Shown piece by piece: positions 8,293-17,669 of a stretch of DNA of 64,000 nucleotides. A model generated the notes under the pieces. The model worked only from the letters and a program-made list of their open reading frames with translations, searched no databases and had not been told where the DNA came from. This stretch comes from Variovorax ginsengisoli (GTDB lineage: Bacteria > Pseudomonadota > Gammaproteobacteria > Burkholderiales > Burkholderiaceae_C), in the NCBI RefSeq assembly GCF_030811835.1, contig NZ_JAUSRO010000004.1:62001-126000 (forward strand), given 5' to 3'. Numbering within the stretch: the stretch's first letter is position 1; each line of letters begins with the position of its first letter. A program made the translations under genes and the position numbers.

Positions 8293-9231
8293 ATGCACCG
8301 TCTGATCATCGACACCGATCCCGGCCAGGACGACGCGCTGGCCCTGCTCGTTGCGCTCGGCGCGCCCGACATCGAACTGCTGGGCGTGACGACGGTCGCG
8401 GGCAATGTGCCCGTGACCCAGACGGCCGACAACGCGCGCCGCATCCTCGAACTGGCCGGGCGCGGCGACGTGCCTGTGTTCGCGGGTGCCTCCCGACCGT
8501 TGCTGCGCGCACCGCGTCCGGTGCCCGAGATTCATGGCGAGACCGGCATCGATGGCTGGGACTGGCTGCCCGCGCAGCGCCCGCCAGAGGCGATGCATGC
8601 GGTCGACTGGCTGGTCGAGACCCTGCTGCGGGAACCGGCGGGCAGCGTCAGCCTGATCGCTCTGGCACCCCAGACCAACCTTGCCCTGGCGCTGCGCCGC
8701 GCGCCGCAGATCGCTGAGCGGCTGGCGCGCGTCGTGTTCATGGGCGGCGGCTACTTCGAAGGTGGCAACATGACGCCGGCGGCTGAATACAACATCCTGG
8801 TCGACCCGGAAGCCGCGGCCATCGTGCTGGGCGCCGGACTCGATCTGACCGCGGTGCCGCTGGACTGCACGCACAGCGCGCCAGCACCGATCGACTGGTC
8901 AGTGGAACTCGACGCGCTCGGCACCAGCGTGGGGAGTGCCTGTGGCGGCATGGTGCGCTTCTTCGAACAGTACGGCAACCGCAAGTACGGCACCCGTTCG
9001 CGCCCGCTGCACGACGCCGTGGCCATCGGCGCCTTCCTGTGGCCGGAACTGTTCGACGGGCGCCTGTGCCCGGTGGACGTCGAATGCGCCGGGCGCCTCA
9101 CCACGGGCATGACGGTGGTCGACTGGCTGCGGCAGACCGGCGCGCCGGACAACTGCCACTGGGTGCGCACCTGCCTCGATCCCGCACAGCTCTATGCGCG
9201 CATGCTCGGCTGCCTGGCCCGGCTTCCGTAG
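8293..9231 (+). CDS. nucleoside hydrolase (inosine-uridine preferring family)
   Basis: 312 residues from the ATG at 8293; an in-frame start 24 bp upstream would only add residues before the conserved N-terminus. The calcium-binding signature DTDPGQDDALALL is at residues 6-18 and the C-terminal active-site segment RPLHDAVAIG is present. The family hydrolyses the N-glycosidic bond of ribonucleosides to base and ribose. Divergent from the ABC transporter/oxygenase unit and sharing its operator. No signal peptide, so it acts in the cytoplasm on imported nucleosides. Confidence 0.92.
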   Translation: MHRLIIDTDPGQDDALALLVALGAPDIELLGVTTVAGNVPVTQTADNARRILELAGRGDVPVFAGASRPLLRAPRPVPEIHGETGIDGWDWLPAQRPPEAMHAVDWLVETLLREPAGSVSLIALAPQTNLALALRRAPQIAERLARVVFMGGGYFEGGNMTPAAEYNILVDPEAAAIVLGAGLDLTAVPLDCTHSAPAPIDWSVELDALGTSVGSACGGMVRFFEQYGNRKYGTRSRPLHDAVAIGAFLWPELFDGRLCPVDVECAGRLTTGMTVVDWLRQTGAPDNCHWVRTCLDPAQLYARMLGCLARLP

Positions 9232-9232
9232 C

Positions 9233-9982
9233 TCAGTCGCGTCCCAGCGCGCGGCACAGCGCATGCAGGTCGGGCACGGTCAACTGCGGCGACCTTGCGC
9301 CGTGCGACCAGGGCACACGTTCGTCCTCGGGCATGCGCAGGACCCAGGCGGCCTGCATGCCTGCATCGAGTGCACCGACCACATCGAGCAAAGGGTCATC
9401 GCCGACGTGCAGCACCTGCGCCGCCGACACGCCAAGGGCCGCGGCGGCCGCATGAAAAATGGGGGCGTGCGGTTTGGCGCTGCCGAATTCCCGCGCGCTG
9501 AAGGCCGCGCGAAACCAGCGATCGACGCCAGTGAGCTTCAGGTCCGCGTTGCCGTTGGAGATGGCGACCAGCGGGTAGCGGGCGCTGAGCCATTCGAGCG
9601 CCTCGGCCGCATCGTCGTAGAGCACCACGCGCTGGCGCTCGGCAAAGAACACGTCGAAGGCCGTGTCCGCCAGCGCGGGGTCCTCGTTGGCGCGGCGCAG
9701 CGCCAGCCGGATCGACTCGCGGCGCAGCGCGCTCAGGTCGTGCGCGAGGTCCGAGCGTTCGCGCTCGGTCGCGGCGCGCAGTTCGCGCAGCACGCCAGGC
9801 GACACCAGCAACTCGGCCGTCTTGGGCGCCTCGCGCAGCAACCAGTCGTGCAACACGCGTTCTGCGCGGGCAATGGTCGGCCAGATCGGCCACAGGGTGT
9901 CGTCGAGGTCGAGCGAGATGGCGGCGATCCGTGCGAGATCGAGGCCTTCGGTGGGCGCGGTGGCCGGAGTCTCCTGGGTCAT
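9233..9982 (-). CDS. HAD-superfamily hydrolase
   Basis: 249 residues. Motif I SLDLDDTLWPIWPT supplies the nucleophilic Asp pair, motif II is VAISNGN, motif III lies around the Lys of GSAKPHAPIF, and motif IV is HVGDDPLLDV. A helical cap lies between motifs I and II. This is the HAD-IA (subfamily I) layout, most often small-molecule phosphatases. It converges on the nucleoside hydrolase gene with 1 bp between stops. The substrate is unknown. The start ATG at 9982 places motif I at about residue 25, as usual. Confidence 0.87.
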   Translation of the reverse strand: MTQETPATAPTEGLDLARIAAISLDLDDTLWPIWPTIARAERVLHDWLLREAPKTAELLVSPGVLRELRAATERERSDLAHDLSALRRESIRLALRRANEDPALADTAFDVFFAERQRVVLYDDAAEALEWLSARYPLVAISNGNADLKLTGVDRWFRAAFSAREFGSAKPHAPIFHAAAAALGVSAAQVLHVGDDPLLDVVGALDAGMQAAWVLRMPEDERVPWSHGARSPQLTVPDLHALCRALGRD

Positions 9983-10054
9983 GCCCCAGAATATCGCATG
10001 CCTCTGCCAGCCACACACGGCGCCGGGTCCATACCGAACCCGGCCCACCCCACG

Positions 10055-11170
10055 ATGCCCACGCCACCACCGTCCTCTGCCCCCTCCTCCCCACGCACGG
10101 CTGTGCTCTGGTGCAACCTCGGTTCTCCGGACGCACCGACCGCGCCCGCCGTGCGGCGCTACCTCTCGCAGTTCCTGCACGACCACCGCGTGGTGGAGAT
10201 TCCACGCGCCATCTGGTGCCTGATCCTGCACGGCATCATCCTGCGCGTACGCCCGGCCAAGTCGGCGGCCAAGTACGCCAGCATCTGGCTGGCCGAAGGC
10301 TCGCCCTTGAAGGTCTGGACGGCACGCCAGGCCGCATTGCTCGACGCGCGCCTGGCCGCACGCGGCCACCGCGTGACGGTGCGCGACGCCATGCGCTACG
10401 CCAACCCGGCCATCGGCGACCGTCTCGATACGCTGCAGGCAGAGGGCGTGGACCGGGTGCTGGTGCTGCAGGCGTATCCCCAGTATTCGGCCACGACCAC
10501 AGCCAGCGTCATCGACGCCGTCACCGCGTGGACGCAGCGCCGACGCCGCCTGCCCGAGATCCGCTTCGTCAACGACTACCACGACGACCCCGCCTACATC
10601 GAGGCGCTGGCGCAGGGGGTCGAAGCCTGGTGGGCCGTGCACGGCCGGCCCGACCAATTGGTGATGAGCTTCCATGGCATCCCGGCACGCAACATCGCGC
10701 TGGGCGACCCGTACCAGTCGCAATGCCTGCGCACCGCGCAGTTGCTGGCCGACCGGCTGCAACTGTCGGCCGACCAGCACCGCGTGACCTTCCAGTCGCG
10801 CTTTGGCCGGGCCAAGTGGCTCGAGCCCTACACCGAGCCGACCTTGCGCGCGCTGGGCGCTGCCGGTGTCGGGCGGGTCGATGTGATGTGCCCGGGTTTT
10901 CCGTCGGACTGCCTGGAAACCCTGGAGGAAATCGCCATGGAGGGCCGTGAGGCCTTCCTGCATGCGGGTGGCAAGACTTTCCATTTCATCCCCTGCATGA
11001 ACGACAGTGCAGTGTGGATCGACGCGATGACGGGGCTGGCCGAACGCCACCTCGCCGGCTGGGACACGCAGGCCAGCAACGCGCCGCCCACCGTCGACGG
11101 CGCTTTGGCACAGCGCTTGCGTGACGGCACACCGCCCCTGTCGATCGAAAGCGACGGCACGGTCTTCTAG
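10055..11170 (+). CDS. hemH: ferrochelatase
   Basis: 371 residues. Family signatures are in order: [24 protein letters not shown] at the start, [13 protein letters not shown] in the middle, [11 protein letters not shown] carrying the catalytic His, [17 protein letters not shown], and [23 protein letters not shown] with the conserved Glu residues. It inserts Fe2+ into protoporphyrin IX as the last step of protohaem synthesis. The ATG at 10055 leaves a Pro/Ser-rich tail of about 15 residues before the conserved part. Other haem genes are not nearby. Confidence 0.95.
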   Translation: MPTPPPSSAPSSPRTAVLWCNLGSPDAPTAPAVRRYLSQFLHDHRVVEIPRAIWCLILHGIILRVRPAKSAAKYASIWLAEGSPLKVWTARQAALLDARLAARGHRVTVRDAMRYANPAIGDRLDTLQAEGVDRVLVLQAYPQYSATTTASVIDAVTAWTQRRRRLPEIRFVNDYHDDPAYIEALAQGVEAWWAVHGRPDQLVMSFHGIPARNIALGDPYQSQCLRTAQLLADRLQLSADQHRVTFQSRFGRAKWLEPYTEPTLRALGAAGVGRVDVMCPGFPSDCLETLEEIAMEGREAFLHAGGKTFHFIPCMNDSAVWIDAMTGLAERHLAGWDTQASNAPPTVDGALAQRLRDGTPPLSIESDGTVF

Positions 11171-11241
11171 ACTCGGTGCTTTCCGCCCATTCCCCAAGCC
11201 CAAAAGCCCAAAGCCCAACGCCACGCCGAACCGCAAAGACC

Positions 11242-11871
<630 letters not shown>

Positions 11872-12010
11872 AGCTCGCCCCCAGGCTGCGCGGCACTTCG
11901 TGTCCGCTTCGCCTTCCCCCTGCCGGGGGCAACACCAGAGGCCCGGCGGAGCCGGTTCCTCGGTGTTTCTGGAAGGGGGCTCGCTGCGCTTTGCGTCACT
12001 TTGGCACGGG
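11872..12010. repeat. Comamonadaceae-type intergenic repeat with hairpins
   Basis: GC-rich noncoding stretch after upp with several short inverted repeats: CCCCCTGCCGGGGG, a GCGG/CCGC hairpin around CACTTCGTG, and CACCAGAGG/CCTCGGTG arms around an inner CCGGCGGAGCCGG. From memory, sequences of the form CCCCCAGGCTGCGC...GCTTCGCCTTCCCCC...GGAAGGGGGCTCGCTGCGC recur between genes in Variovorax and relatives. No second copy was noticed in this window, so the repeat nature is remembered rather than shown. It may also serve as a terminator for upp. Confidence 0.45.
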
Positions 12011-12047
12011 GGTACTGGCGTGTTTATTCATCAAACAGGGGAAGAAC

Positions 12048-12998
12048 TTGACCATTCGCCGACAACTGATCGTTCGTTGCGCCGCCGTTGCGGTGGGCGC
12101 GGCCGGCCTGGCCTTGGCGCTGTCGGGCTGCGCGGGCATGTCCACGACCGGCGCGGTGCGCCTCGACGAGACGCCGCGCATCGCAGTCATCACCGCCTTC
12201 CAGCCCGAAATTGTGCTGCTGAGCCAGCGCCTGCAGGGCGCAAAGCGGTACAGCGTGAACGGCAACGACTTCACCACCGGCACGCTGGAAGGCAAGCCGG
12301 TCGTGCTGTTCCTGTCGGGCATCAGCATGACCAACGCGACCATGAACACCCAGGTCGCGCTCGACCGCTTCAAGGTCAGCCACATCGTCTTCAGCGGCAT
12401 CGCGGGCGGCGTGAACCCGGCGCTGCACATCGGCGACGTGACCGTGCCCGTGCAATGGGGCCAGTATCTGGAGGTGCTGATGGCGCGCGAAACGGCGCCG
12501 GGCACCTACAGCCCCCCGCCCTGGATGAAGGACGTGACGATGCCGGCCTTCGGCATGATGCACCCGCGCCCGGTCGAGGTCCGCTCGGCGGCACAGCCTG
12601 ACATCGTGCGCAAGTTCTGGTTCGAGGTCGACCCCCAGATGCTCGCCGTGGCGCGCAGCATCGGCAATGTCGAACTGGCGAACTGCGCGGCCGGCAAGTG
12701 CCTGACCACCCAACCCAGACTGGTGGTCGGCGGCAATGGGGTGTCGGGCCAGGCTTTCATGGACAACAGGGCCTACCGTGAATACGTGTTCAAGAACTTC
12801 CAGGCCAACACGCTCGACATGGAAACCGCGGCCGTGGGCATGGTGGCCTACAGCAACGGCGTGCCGTACCTGGCCTTCCGGTCGCTGAGCGACCTGGCCG
12901 GTGGCGGCAGCGAAGAGAACGAGATGGGCACCTTCATGGGCATCGCGGCCGACAATTCGGCCAAGGTGATGCTGGCTTTCCTGGCGGCCTGGAAATAA
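12048..12998 (+). CDS. phosphorylase-superfamily nucleosidase, lipoprotein
   Basis: 316 residues from a TTG start with AGGGGA seven bases upstream; this start gives a clean lipoprotein signal MTIRRQLIVR... with lipobox LSGC at residue 28, whereas the longer frame spoils it. The mature part is a purine-nucleoside-phosphorylase/MTA-SAH-nucleosidase fold: SGIAGGVNPALHIGDV, and near the C-terminus DMETAAVGMVAYSNGVPYLAFRSLSDLAGG with the conserved Met-Glu and the Ser-Asp pair. It would act on nucleosides in the periplasm, attached to a membrane. The specific substrate is not known. Confidence 0.83.
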   Translation: MTIRRQLIVRCAAVAVGAAGLALALSGCAGMSTTGAVRLDETPRIAVITAFQPEIVLLSQRLQGAKRYSVNGNDFTTGTLEGKPVVLFLSGISMTNATMNTQVALDRFKVSHIVFSGIAGGVNPALHIGDVTVPVQWGQYLEVLMARETAPGTYSPPPWMKDVTMPAFGMMHPRPVEVRSAAQPDIVRKFWFEVDPQMLAVARSIGNVELANCAAGKCLTTQPRLVVGGNGVSGQAFMDNRAYREYVFKNFQANTLDMETAAVGMVAYSNGVPYLAFRSLSDLAGGGSEENEMGTFMGIAADNSAKVMLAFLAAWK

Positions 12999-13108
12999 AG
13001 GCCACATCGGTTCGCCTGGTGCCGTTGCCGCGGAGCGCGCGGCGCCCGACACGCAAAGATTCACCCGCATCGGTCCGCCAACAGGGCAACAGGAACGTTG
13101 TTCCCTGA

Positions 13109-15751
13109 ATGACCGAGCGCCCGTCTGCGTTCCAATCTGCGAACGCTTCCTCTACCCGCATGCCATCTGCCCCCGACACGCCACGCTCGGCGCCCGCCCT
13201 CTGGCTTGGCGCCTGGTGGCTTCGCCTTCGTCCCTGGCTGTTCGCCACAGCCGGCGTGCTGCTGTTCGCGCTCATGGCCAAGGCGCTGCACGGTTTTCTC
13301 GACGAGGTCCGCTACGACGAGGTCATGAAGGCGGTCACGGCCACGCCAGACCTGGACATCGCGCTGGCCGTGCTGGCCACCGCCGTGAGCTACCTGATCC
13401 TGGCCGGCTACGACTTCTCGGCGCTCGGTTACGCCCATGCCCGGGTGCCCCGCCCGACCGTGTTCGTCACCTCTTTCGTGGCTTATGCGCTGTCGAACAC
13501 CATCGGCCTGGGGCCGCTGACCGGTGGGGCGATCCGCACCCGCATGTACACGGCCGCGGGCCTCAAGCCACACCAGATCGCGCAGGTGATCGTCTTCAAC
13601 GTCGCGGCTTTCGGCCTGGGCATCACGGCTTTCGGGGCACTGGGGCTGCTGTGGGGGGCGCGCGACGTCGCGCCGCTGCTGCACCTGCCGGCCTGGCTGA
13701 TGCAGACGCTGTCGGCCGCCGCCTTGGCCGCACTTGCCGTCTTCTTTTGGGTCTGCACACGGCGGCGCATGCTGCGCCTGGGCGCGCGCTGGACGCTGCG
13801 GCTCCCGACGCCGAGGCTGGCAGGCCGCCAGCTGCTGATCTCTGCCGTGGAGCTGTGCGCTTCGGCGGCCGCCCTGTGGTTCCTGCTGCCGCCCGGGCAG
13901 ATCACGCTGGCGACCTTCATCGTCTTCTACGCCATTGCCATCGCGGCCGGCATCGTGAGCCATGTGCCCGGCGGCATCGGCGTGTTCGAGGCCGTGATGC
14001 TGCTGGCCACGCAGAACCACATGGCCACCGATGCGATGCTCGGTGCGCTGGTGCTCAATCGGGGCATCTACTACGTGCTGCCCTTGGTCGTGGCAACGGC
14101 CCTGTTGATCGGCTACGAGTTGCGCTCGGGCGTGGCGGCGCCCCTGGGTCGGGTGGCGGTGCGCCTGAGCCCGCGGTTGATGGCAGCGCTCGCGCTGGTG
14201 GCGGGCATCTGGCTGCTGGTGTCGGGCGTCACGCCGCTGACCGAGGACGCGAGGCTGATGCTCGCGGCGCTGCGTGTCCCGTTGCCGCTCATCGAAGCCT
14301 CGCACTTCCTCGGCAGCGTGGCCGGCCTGGGTTTTCTGCTGGTCGCGCGCGGCCTGTTCCACCGGCTCGACGCGGCCTGGTGGGCGGCCTTCGTGCTGTC
14401 GGTCGTGTCCGCCGGACTCGCCTTGCCCAAGGGCATCGCGCTGAACGAGGCGGCGCTGCTGTCCACGCTGGCCGTGCTGCTGCTGATTTCGCGGCACCAG
14501 TTCGACCGGCCGTCCTCGCTCTTCTCGCAGCGCATGGAGCCCGAATGGCTGCTCACGCTGGCGGGCGTGCTGGCCGCCTGCACCTGGGTGCTGGTGTTCG
14601 CCTACCAGGAGGTCGGCTACACCAACAAGCTGTGGTGGCAGTTCGAGCTCGACGCCGAGGCGCCGCGCTCGCTGCGCGCATTGCTCGGCATCGCGCTGGC
14701 CGCCCTGGCGTTCGGGCTCTGGCAGTTGCTGCGGCCGAGCGCTGGCGTGGTCGCGCCGCCGAGCCCCGAGGACATCGATCGCGCCGCGGAGATCGTGCGA
14801 ACCAACCCGGCCTCCGAGGGCTGCTACGCACTCACCGGCGACAAGCACCTGCTGTTCTCGCCGTCGCGCAACAGCTTCCTGATGTTCGGCAGGCAGGGGC
14901 ATTCCTGGATCTCCCTGTTCGGCCCGATCGGCGATCGACGCGAATGGCCCGACCTGGTCTGGCGCTTCGTCGAGCTGGCGACCTCGCACGGGGGCCGCCC
15001 GGCCTTCTACCAGGTGCGCCCGGCAAGCCTGCCGCTGTACCTCGACTGCGGCCTCCAGGCCTTCAAGCTGGGCGAATATGCGCAGATCGAACTGCCCGAC
15101 TTCAACCTCAAGGGCGCCAAGCGCGCCAACCTGCGCTCGGGCATGAACCGGGGTGAACGCGAGGGCCTGCGCTTCGAGGTGCTGGCGCCCGCACAGGTCG
15201 AGGGCGTGATGCCAGCGCTGCGCGTCGTGTCCGACCAGTGGCTCGAAGGACAGAAGACCCGCGAAAAGGGCTTTTCGGTCGGCCGCTTCGACGAGCGCTA
15301 CCTGCGCCGGCTGCCCGTCGCGGTGGTGTGGCGCGAAGATCGGCTGATGGCCTTCGCCAGCCTGCAGGTGACCGATGCCGCGCAGGACGCGGGCGTGGAC
15401 CTGATGCGCTATGTGCCCGACGCACCGCCGGGCACCATGGACTTCCTCTTCGCCAAGATCCTGCTGCACATGCAGGCGCAGGGGTACCGCAGTTTCGGCC
15501 TGGGCATGTCGCCCATGGCCGGCATGGCCACGCGCCGTCGCGCCCCACGCTGGCAGCGACTGGGCCGGCTGCTGTTCAAGTACGGCGAACGCTTCTACAG
15601 CTTCCGCGGTCTGTACCAGTACAAGGACAAGTTCGAGCCCACCTGGGAGGCACGCTATCTGACGGCGCCGGGCGGCATTTCGCCGCTGCTGGTGCTCGCC
15701 GACGTGGCGGCACTCATCGGCGACGGCGGCAAGACAGGACACGATTCATGA
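13109..15751 (+). CDS. mprF: bifunctional lysylphosphatidylglycerol synthetase/flippase MprF
   Basis: 880 residues. An N-terminal multi-pass membrane domain (about residues 40-350) carries the flippase pattern (SYLILAGYDFSALGYA, ALSNTIGLGPLTGGAIRTRMY, HVPGGIGVFEAVML), more membrane segments follow to about 550, and the soluble DUF2156 synthase domain ends the protein (FLMFGRQGHSWISLFGP, AKRANLRSGMNR, YQYKDKFEPTWEARYL). MprF transfers lysine (or alanine) from aminoacyl-tRNA to phosphatidylglycerol and flips the product, lowering sensitivity to cationic peptides. Stop and acvB start overlap (ATGA). Confidence 0.93.
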   Translation: MTERPSAFQSANASSTRMPSAPDTPRSAPALWLGAWWLRLRPWLFATAGVLLFALMAKALHGFLDEVRYDEVMKAVTATPDLDIALAVLATAVSYLILAGYDFSALGYAHARVPRPTVFVTSFVAYALSNTIGLGPLTGGAIRTRMYTAAGLKPHQIAQVIVFNVAAFGLGITAFGALGLLWGARDVAPLLHLPAWLMQTLSAAALAALAVFFWVCTRRRMLRLGARWTLRLPTPRLAGRQLLISAVELCASAAALWFLLPPGQITLATFIVFYAIAIAAGIVSHVPGGIGVFEAVMLLATQNHMATDAMLGALVLNRGIYYVLPLVVATALLIGYELRSGVAAPLGRVAVRLSPRLMAALALVAGIWLLVSGVTPLTEDARLMLAALRVPLPLIEASHFLGSVAGLGFLLVARGLFHRLDAAWWAAFVLSVVSAGLALPKGIALNEAALLSTLAVLLLISRHQFDRPSSLFSQRMEPEWLLTLAGVLAACTWVLVFAYQEVGYTNKLWWQFELDAEAPRSLRALLGIALAALAFGLWQLLRPSAGVVAPPSPEDIDRAAEIVRTNPASEGCYALTGDKHLLFSPSRNSFLMFGRQGHSWISLFGPIGDRREWPDLVWRFVELATSHGGRPAFYQVRPASLPLYLDCGLQAFKLGEYAQIELPDFNLKGAKRANLRSGMNRGEREGLRFEVLAPAQVEGVMPALRVVSDQWLEGQKTREKGFSVGRFDERYLRRLPVAVVWREDRLMAFASLQVTDAAQDAGVDLMRYVPDAPPGTMDFLFAKILLHMQAQGYRSFGLGMSPMAGMATRRRAPRWQRLGRLLFKYGERFYSFRGLYQYKDKFEPTWEARYLTAPGGISPLLVLADVAALIGDGGKTGHDS

Positions 15752-17214
15752 AGACCTCACTCGTTCGCGCGCTGTCGGCTGCGGCGCTGTGCGCTGCCGC
15801 ACTGCTGGCGCCCACGCTCGCACCGGCGCAGGCGCGCCCCTTGCAGGCGCCTTCGGCCAGCGTCATCTCGTACGGGCAGTTCGACAACATCCAGCTGCTG
15901 CGCCCGGCCGGCAAGGTGCAGCAGTTCGTGGTGCTGCTGACCGGCGGGGAAACGCCGGCCGCCAGCGATCGCAAGCTCGCCGACACGATGGTGGCGCGTG
16001 GCGCCATGGTGGCGCTGGTGCCGATGGCGCCCTTCTACCGGCGCCTGATCGCCGACAGCCAGGTGTCCAAGTGCGTGTACGGCGGCGGTTCGGTCGACAA
16101 CTTCGCGCGCCATGTGCAGGCGCAGGACCAGTTGCAGACGTACATCGAGCCGTTGCTGGTGGGGACCGGCGATGCGGCCGCCTTTGCCTACACGCTGCTG
16201 GTGCAGTCCCCGGCCGACAACTTCACGGGCGCGATTTCGGTCGGCTTCTGCCCGCGGATGTCGCTGGCCATGCCTCTGTGCACCGCCAATGAACTGCGCA
16301 CCCGCCTGGCGCCCGACGGCAAGACGGTGGAACTGCAGCCGGCCGCGCGGCTGGTCGCGCCCTGGGTGGCATCGCCGCCGGCCACGGCGGCGGCCTGCCC
16401 TGCCGGTGCCGCACCGTCCAGCGCCGCAATCACCGCATCGGCGCCGACCGCCCCCGCAGCCTTCGTGAAGGCCGTGCCGCAAGCCACCTGGATCGCACCC
16501 GCCACGCCGGCCGACGGCGCCGACGGCATACCCGCTGGGTTCGCCGCGGCTTACGACAAGCTGGCGGCGCAACGCGTCGCGCTCGGCGCACCACCTGCGC
16601 AACTGTCCGATCTGCCGGTGGTGGAAGTGCCGGCCGCAGGCAGCGGCAAACGTTTCGCCGTGCTGATCTCCGGGGACGGCGGATGGGCCGCCATCGACAA
16701 GGGCATCGCCGCCGGATTGGTCAAGGACGGCGTGCCGGTGGTAGGCGTGGACTCGCTGCGCTACTTCTGGACCGCTCGCACGCCCGAAGGCATTGCCACC
16801 GACATCGACCGCGTGATCCGCTATTACGCCGCGCGCTGGCAGCGCAGCGAGGTGCTGCTGATCGGCTTCTCGCAGGGCGCCGACGTGCTGCCCTTCGTCT
16901 ACAACCGGCTGCCCCAACGCACCCGGGACAGCATCAAGCTGAACGTGCTGCTGGCACCGGGCCAGAAGGCAGCCTTCGAGTTCCATGTGAGCAACTGGCT
17001 GGGCAAGAGCGGCGACAAGCCGATCCTCCCGGAGGCCGTGAAGCTCAAGGCAGCCAACACCGTGTGCTTCTATGGCACCGACGAGAAGGCCGATGCGCTG
17101 TGCCCGCTGCTCGATGCGTCGCAGACCCGCACCGTCGCGATGCCGGGCGGCCACCACCTGGGCGGCGACTACGACGCATTGGCCACGCAGGTGCTGGGCT
17201 TCGTGCCGCGGTAG
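15748..17214 (+). CDS. acvB: AcvB/VirJ-family lysyl-phosphatidylglycerol hydrolase
   Basis: 488 residues with a Sec signal peptide (MKTSLVRALSAAALCAAALLAPTLAPAQA) and two alpha/beta-hydrolase-like halves. The C-terminal VirJ part shows SGDGGWAAIDKGIAAGL, the nucleophile elbow GFSQGADVLPF and a late His in PGGHHLGGDY. Between the halves is a low-complexity Ala/Pro linker at about 205-260. In Agrobacterium AcvB is reported to hydrolyse lysyl-PG in the periplasm. Overlap with mprF (ATGA) fits synthesis and turnover of the same lipid. The 3' end overlaps the convergent gene by 46 bp. Confidence 0.88.
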   Translation: MKTSLVRALSAAALCAAALLAPTLAPAQARPLQAPSASVISYGQFDNIQLLRPAGKVQQFVVLLTGGETPAASDRKLADTMVARGAMVALVPMAPFYRRLIADSQVSKCVYGGGSVDNFARHVQAQDQLQTYIEPLLVGTGDAAAFAYTLLVQSPADNFTGAISVGFCPRMSLAMPLCTANELRTRLAPDGKTVELQPAARLVAPWVASPPATAAACPAGAAPSSAAITASAPTAPAAFVKAVPQATWIAPATPADGADGIPAGFAAAYDKLAAQRVALGAPPAQLSDLPVVEVPAAGSGKRFAVLISGDGGWAAIDKGIAAGLVKDGVPVVGVDSLRYFWTARTPEGIATDIDRVIRYYAARWQRSEVLLIGFSQGADVLPFVYNRLPQRTRDSIKLNVLLAPGQKAAFEFHVSNWLGKSGDKPILPEAVKLKAANTVCFYGTDEKADALCPLLDASQTRTVAMPGGHHLGGDYDALATQVLGFVPR

Positions 17215-17621
17215 GCCGCGCAGCGGCCAGGAAGTGCCGCGGCGGCCTCGCCGTCTTCGCCCTCCTTGCCCTCCGCCAGCTCGATGCGCACGTCCAGCGG
17301 ACCGCGCCCGCCGAAAGCCTCCGCCCCCGTGTCGATGCGGCCCAGCACATGGAAGCCGCCGGCAAGCGCCTGGCCGTCCTGCGCGTGCAGGATCGCCAGG
17401 TCGGGCCCGGCCGACCAGCAGATGATGTCGCCGACTTCGTAGCCTTGCAGGCGTTGTGGCGCCAGTGGCATCGCGCCCGGCAGCGGGCCGAACTTCTCGC
17501 GGCCGAACAGGCCGTAGAGCGTGATCGCGAGCGGCAGCATGGCCGCGAAGGCCCGCGCTGCCTCGGTGTCGGCCAGGGTGGCAGGCACGGCCCGGCCATC
17601 GAGCGTCAGATGAATCTTCAT
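17169..17621 (-). CDS. cyclophilin-like fold protein
   Basis: 150 residues. The first about 120 match the small cyclophilin-like family (PF18050 type): MKIHLTLDGRAVPATLADTEAARAFAAMLPLAITL, EKFGPLP, GYEVGDIICWSAGPDLAILH and GFHVLGRIDTG. Enzymatic activity of this family is not established as far as I know. The last about 15 residues read antisense through the acvB 3' end and are probably not part of the fold. It lies 48 bp downstream of the AraC gene on the same strand, so the two may share a transcript. Confidence 0.78.
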   Translation of the reverse strand: MKIHLTLDGRAVPATLADTEAARAFAAMLPLAITLYGLFGREKFGPLPGAMPLAPQRLQGYEVGDIICWSAGPDLAILHAQDGQALAGGFHVLGRIDTGAEAFGGRGPLDVRIELAEGKEGEDGEAAAALPGRCAAYRGTKPSTCVANAS

Positions 17622-17669
17622 GGTGGACCTCGTTCGATGATGTGCGATGGGTGGGCCGTCGGTGGCCCT

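Noticed and set aside
13061-15742. 893-codon open frame antisense to mprF
   Set aside because: Shadow of a high-GC gene: low-complexity Arg/Gln/His-rich translation, no family features, and the opposite strand encodes a clear MprF.
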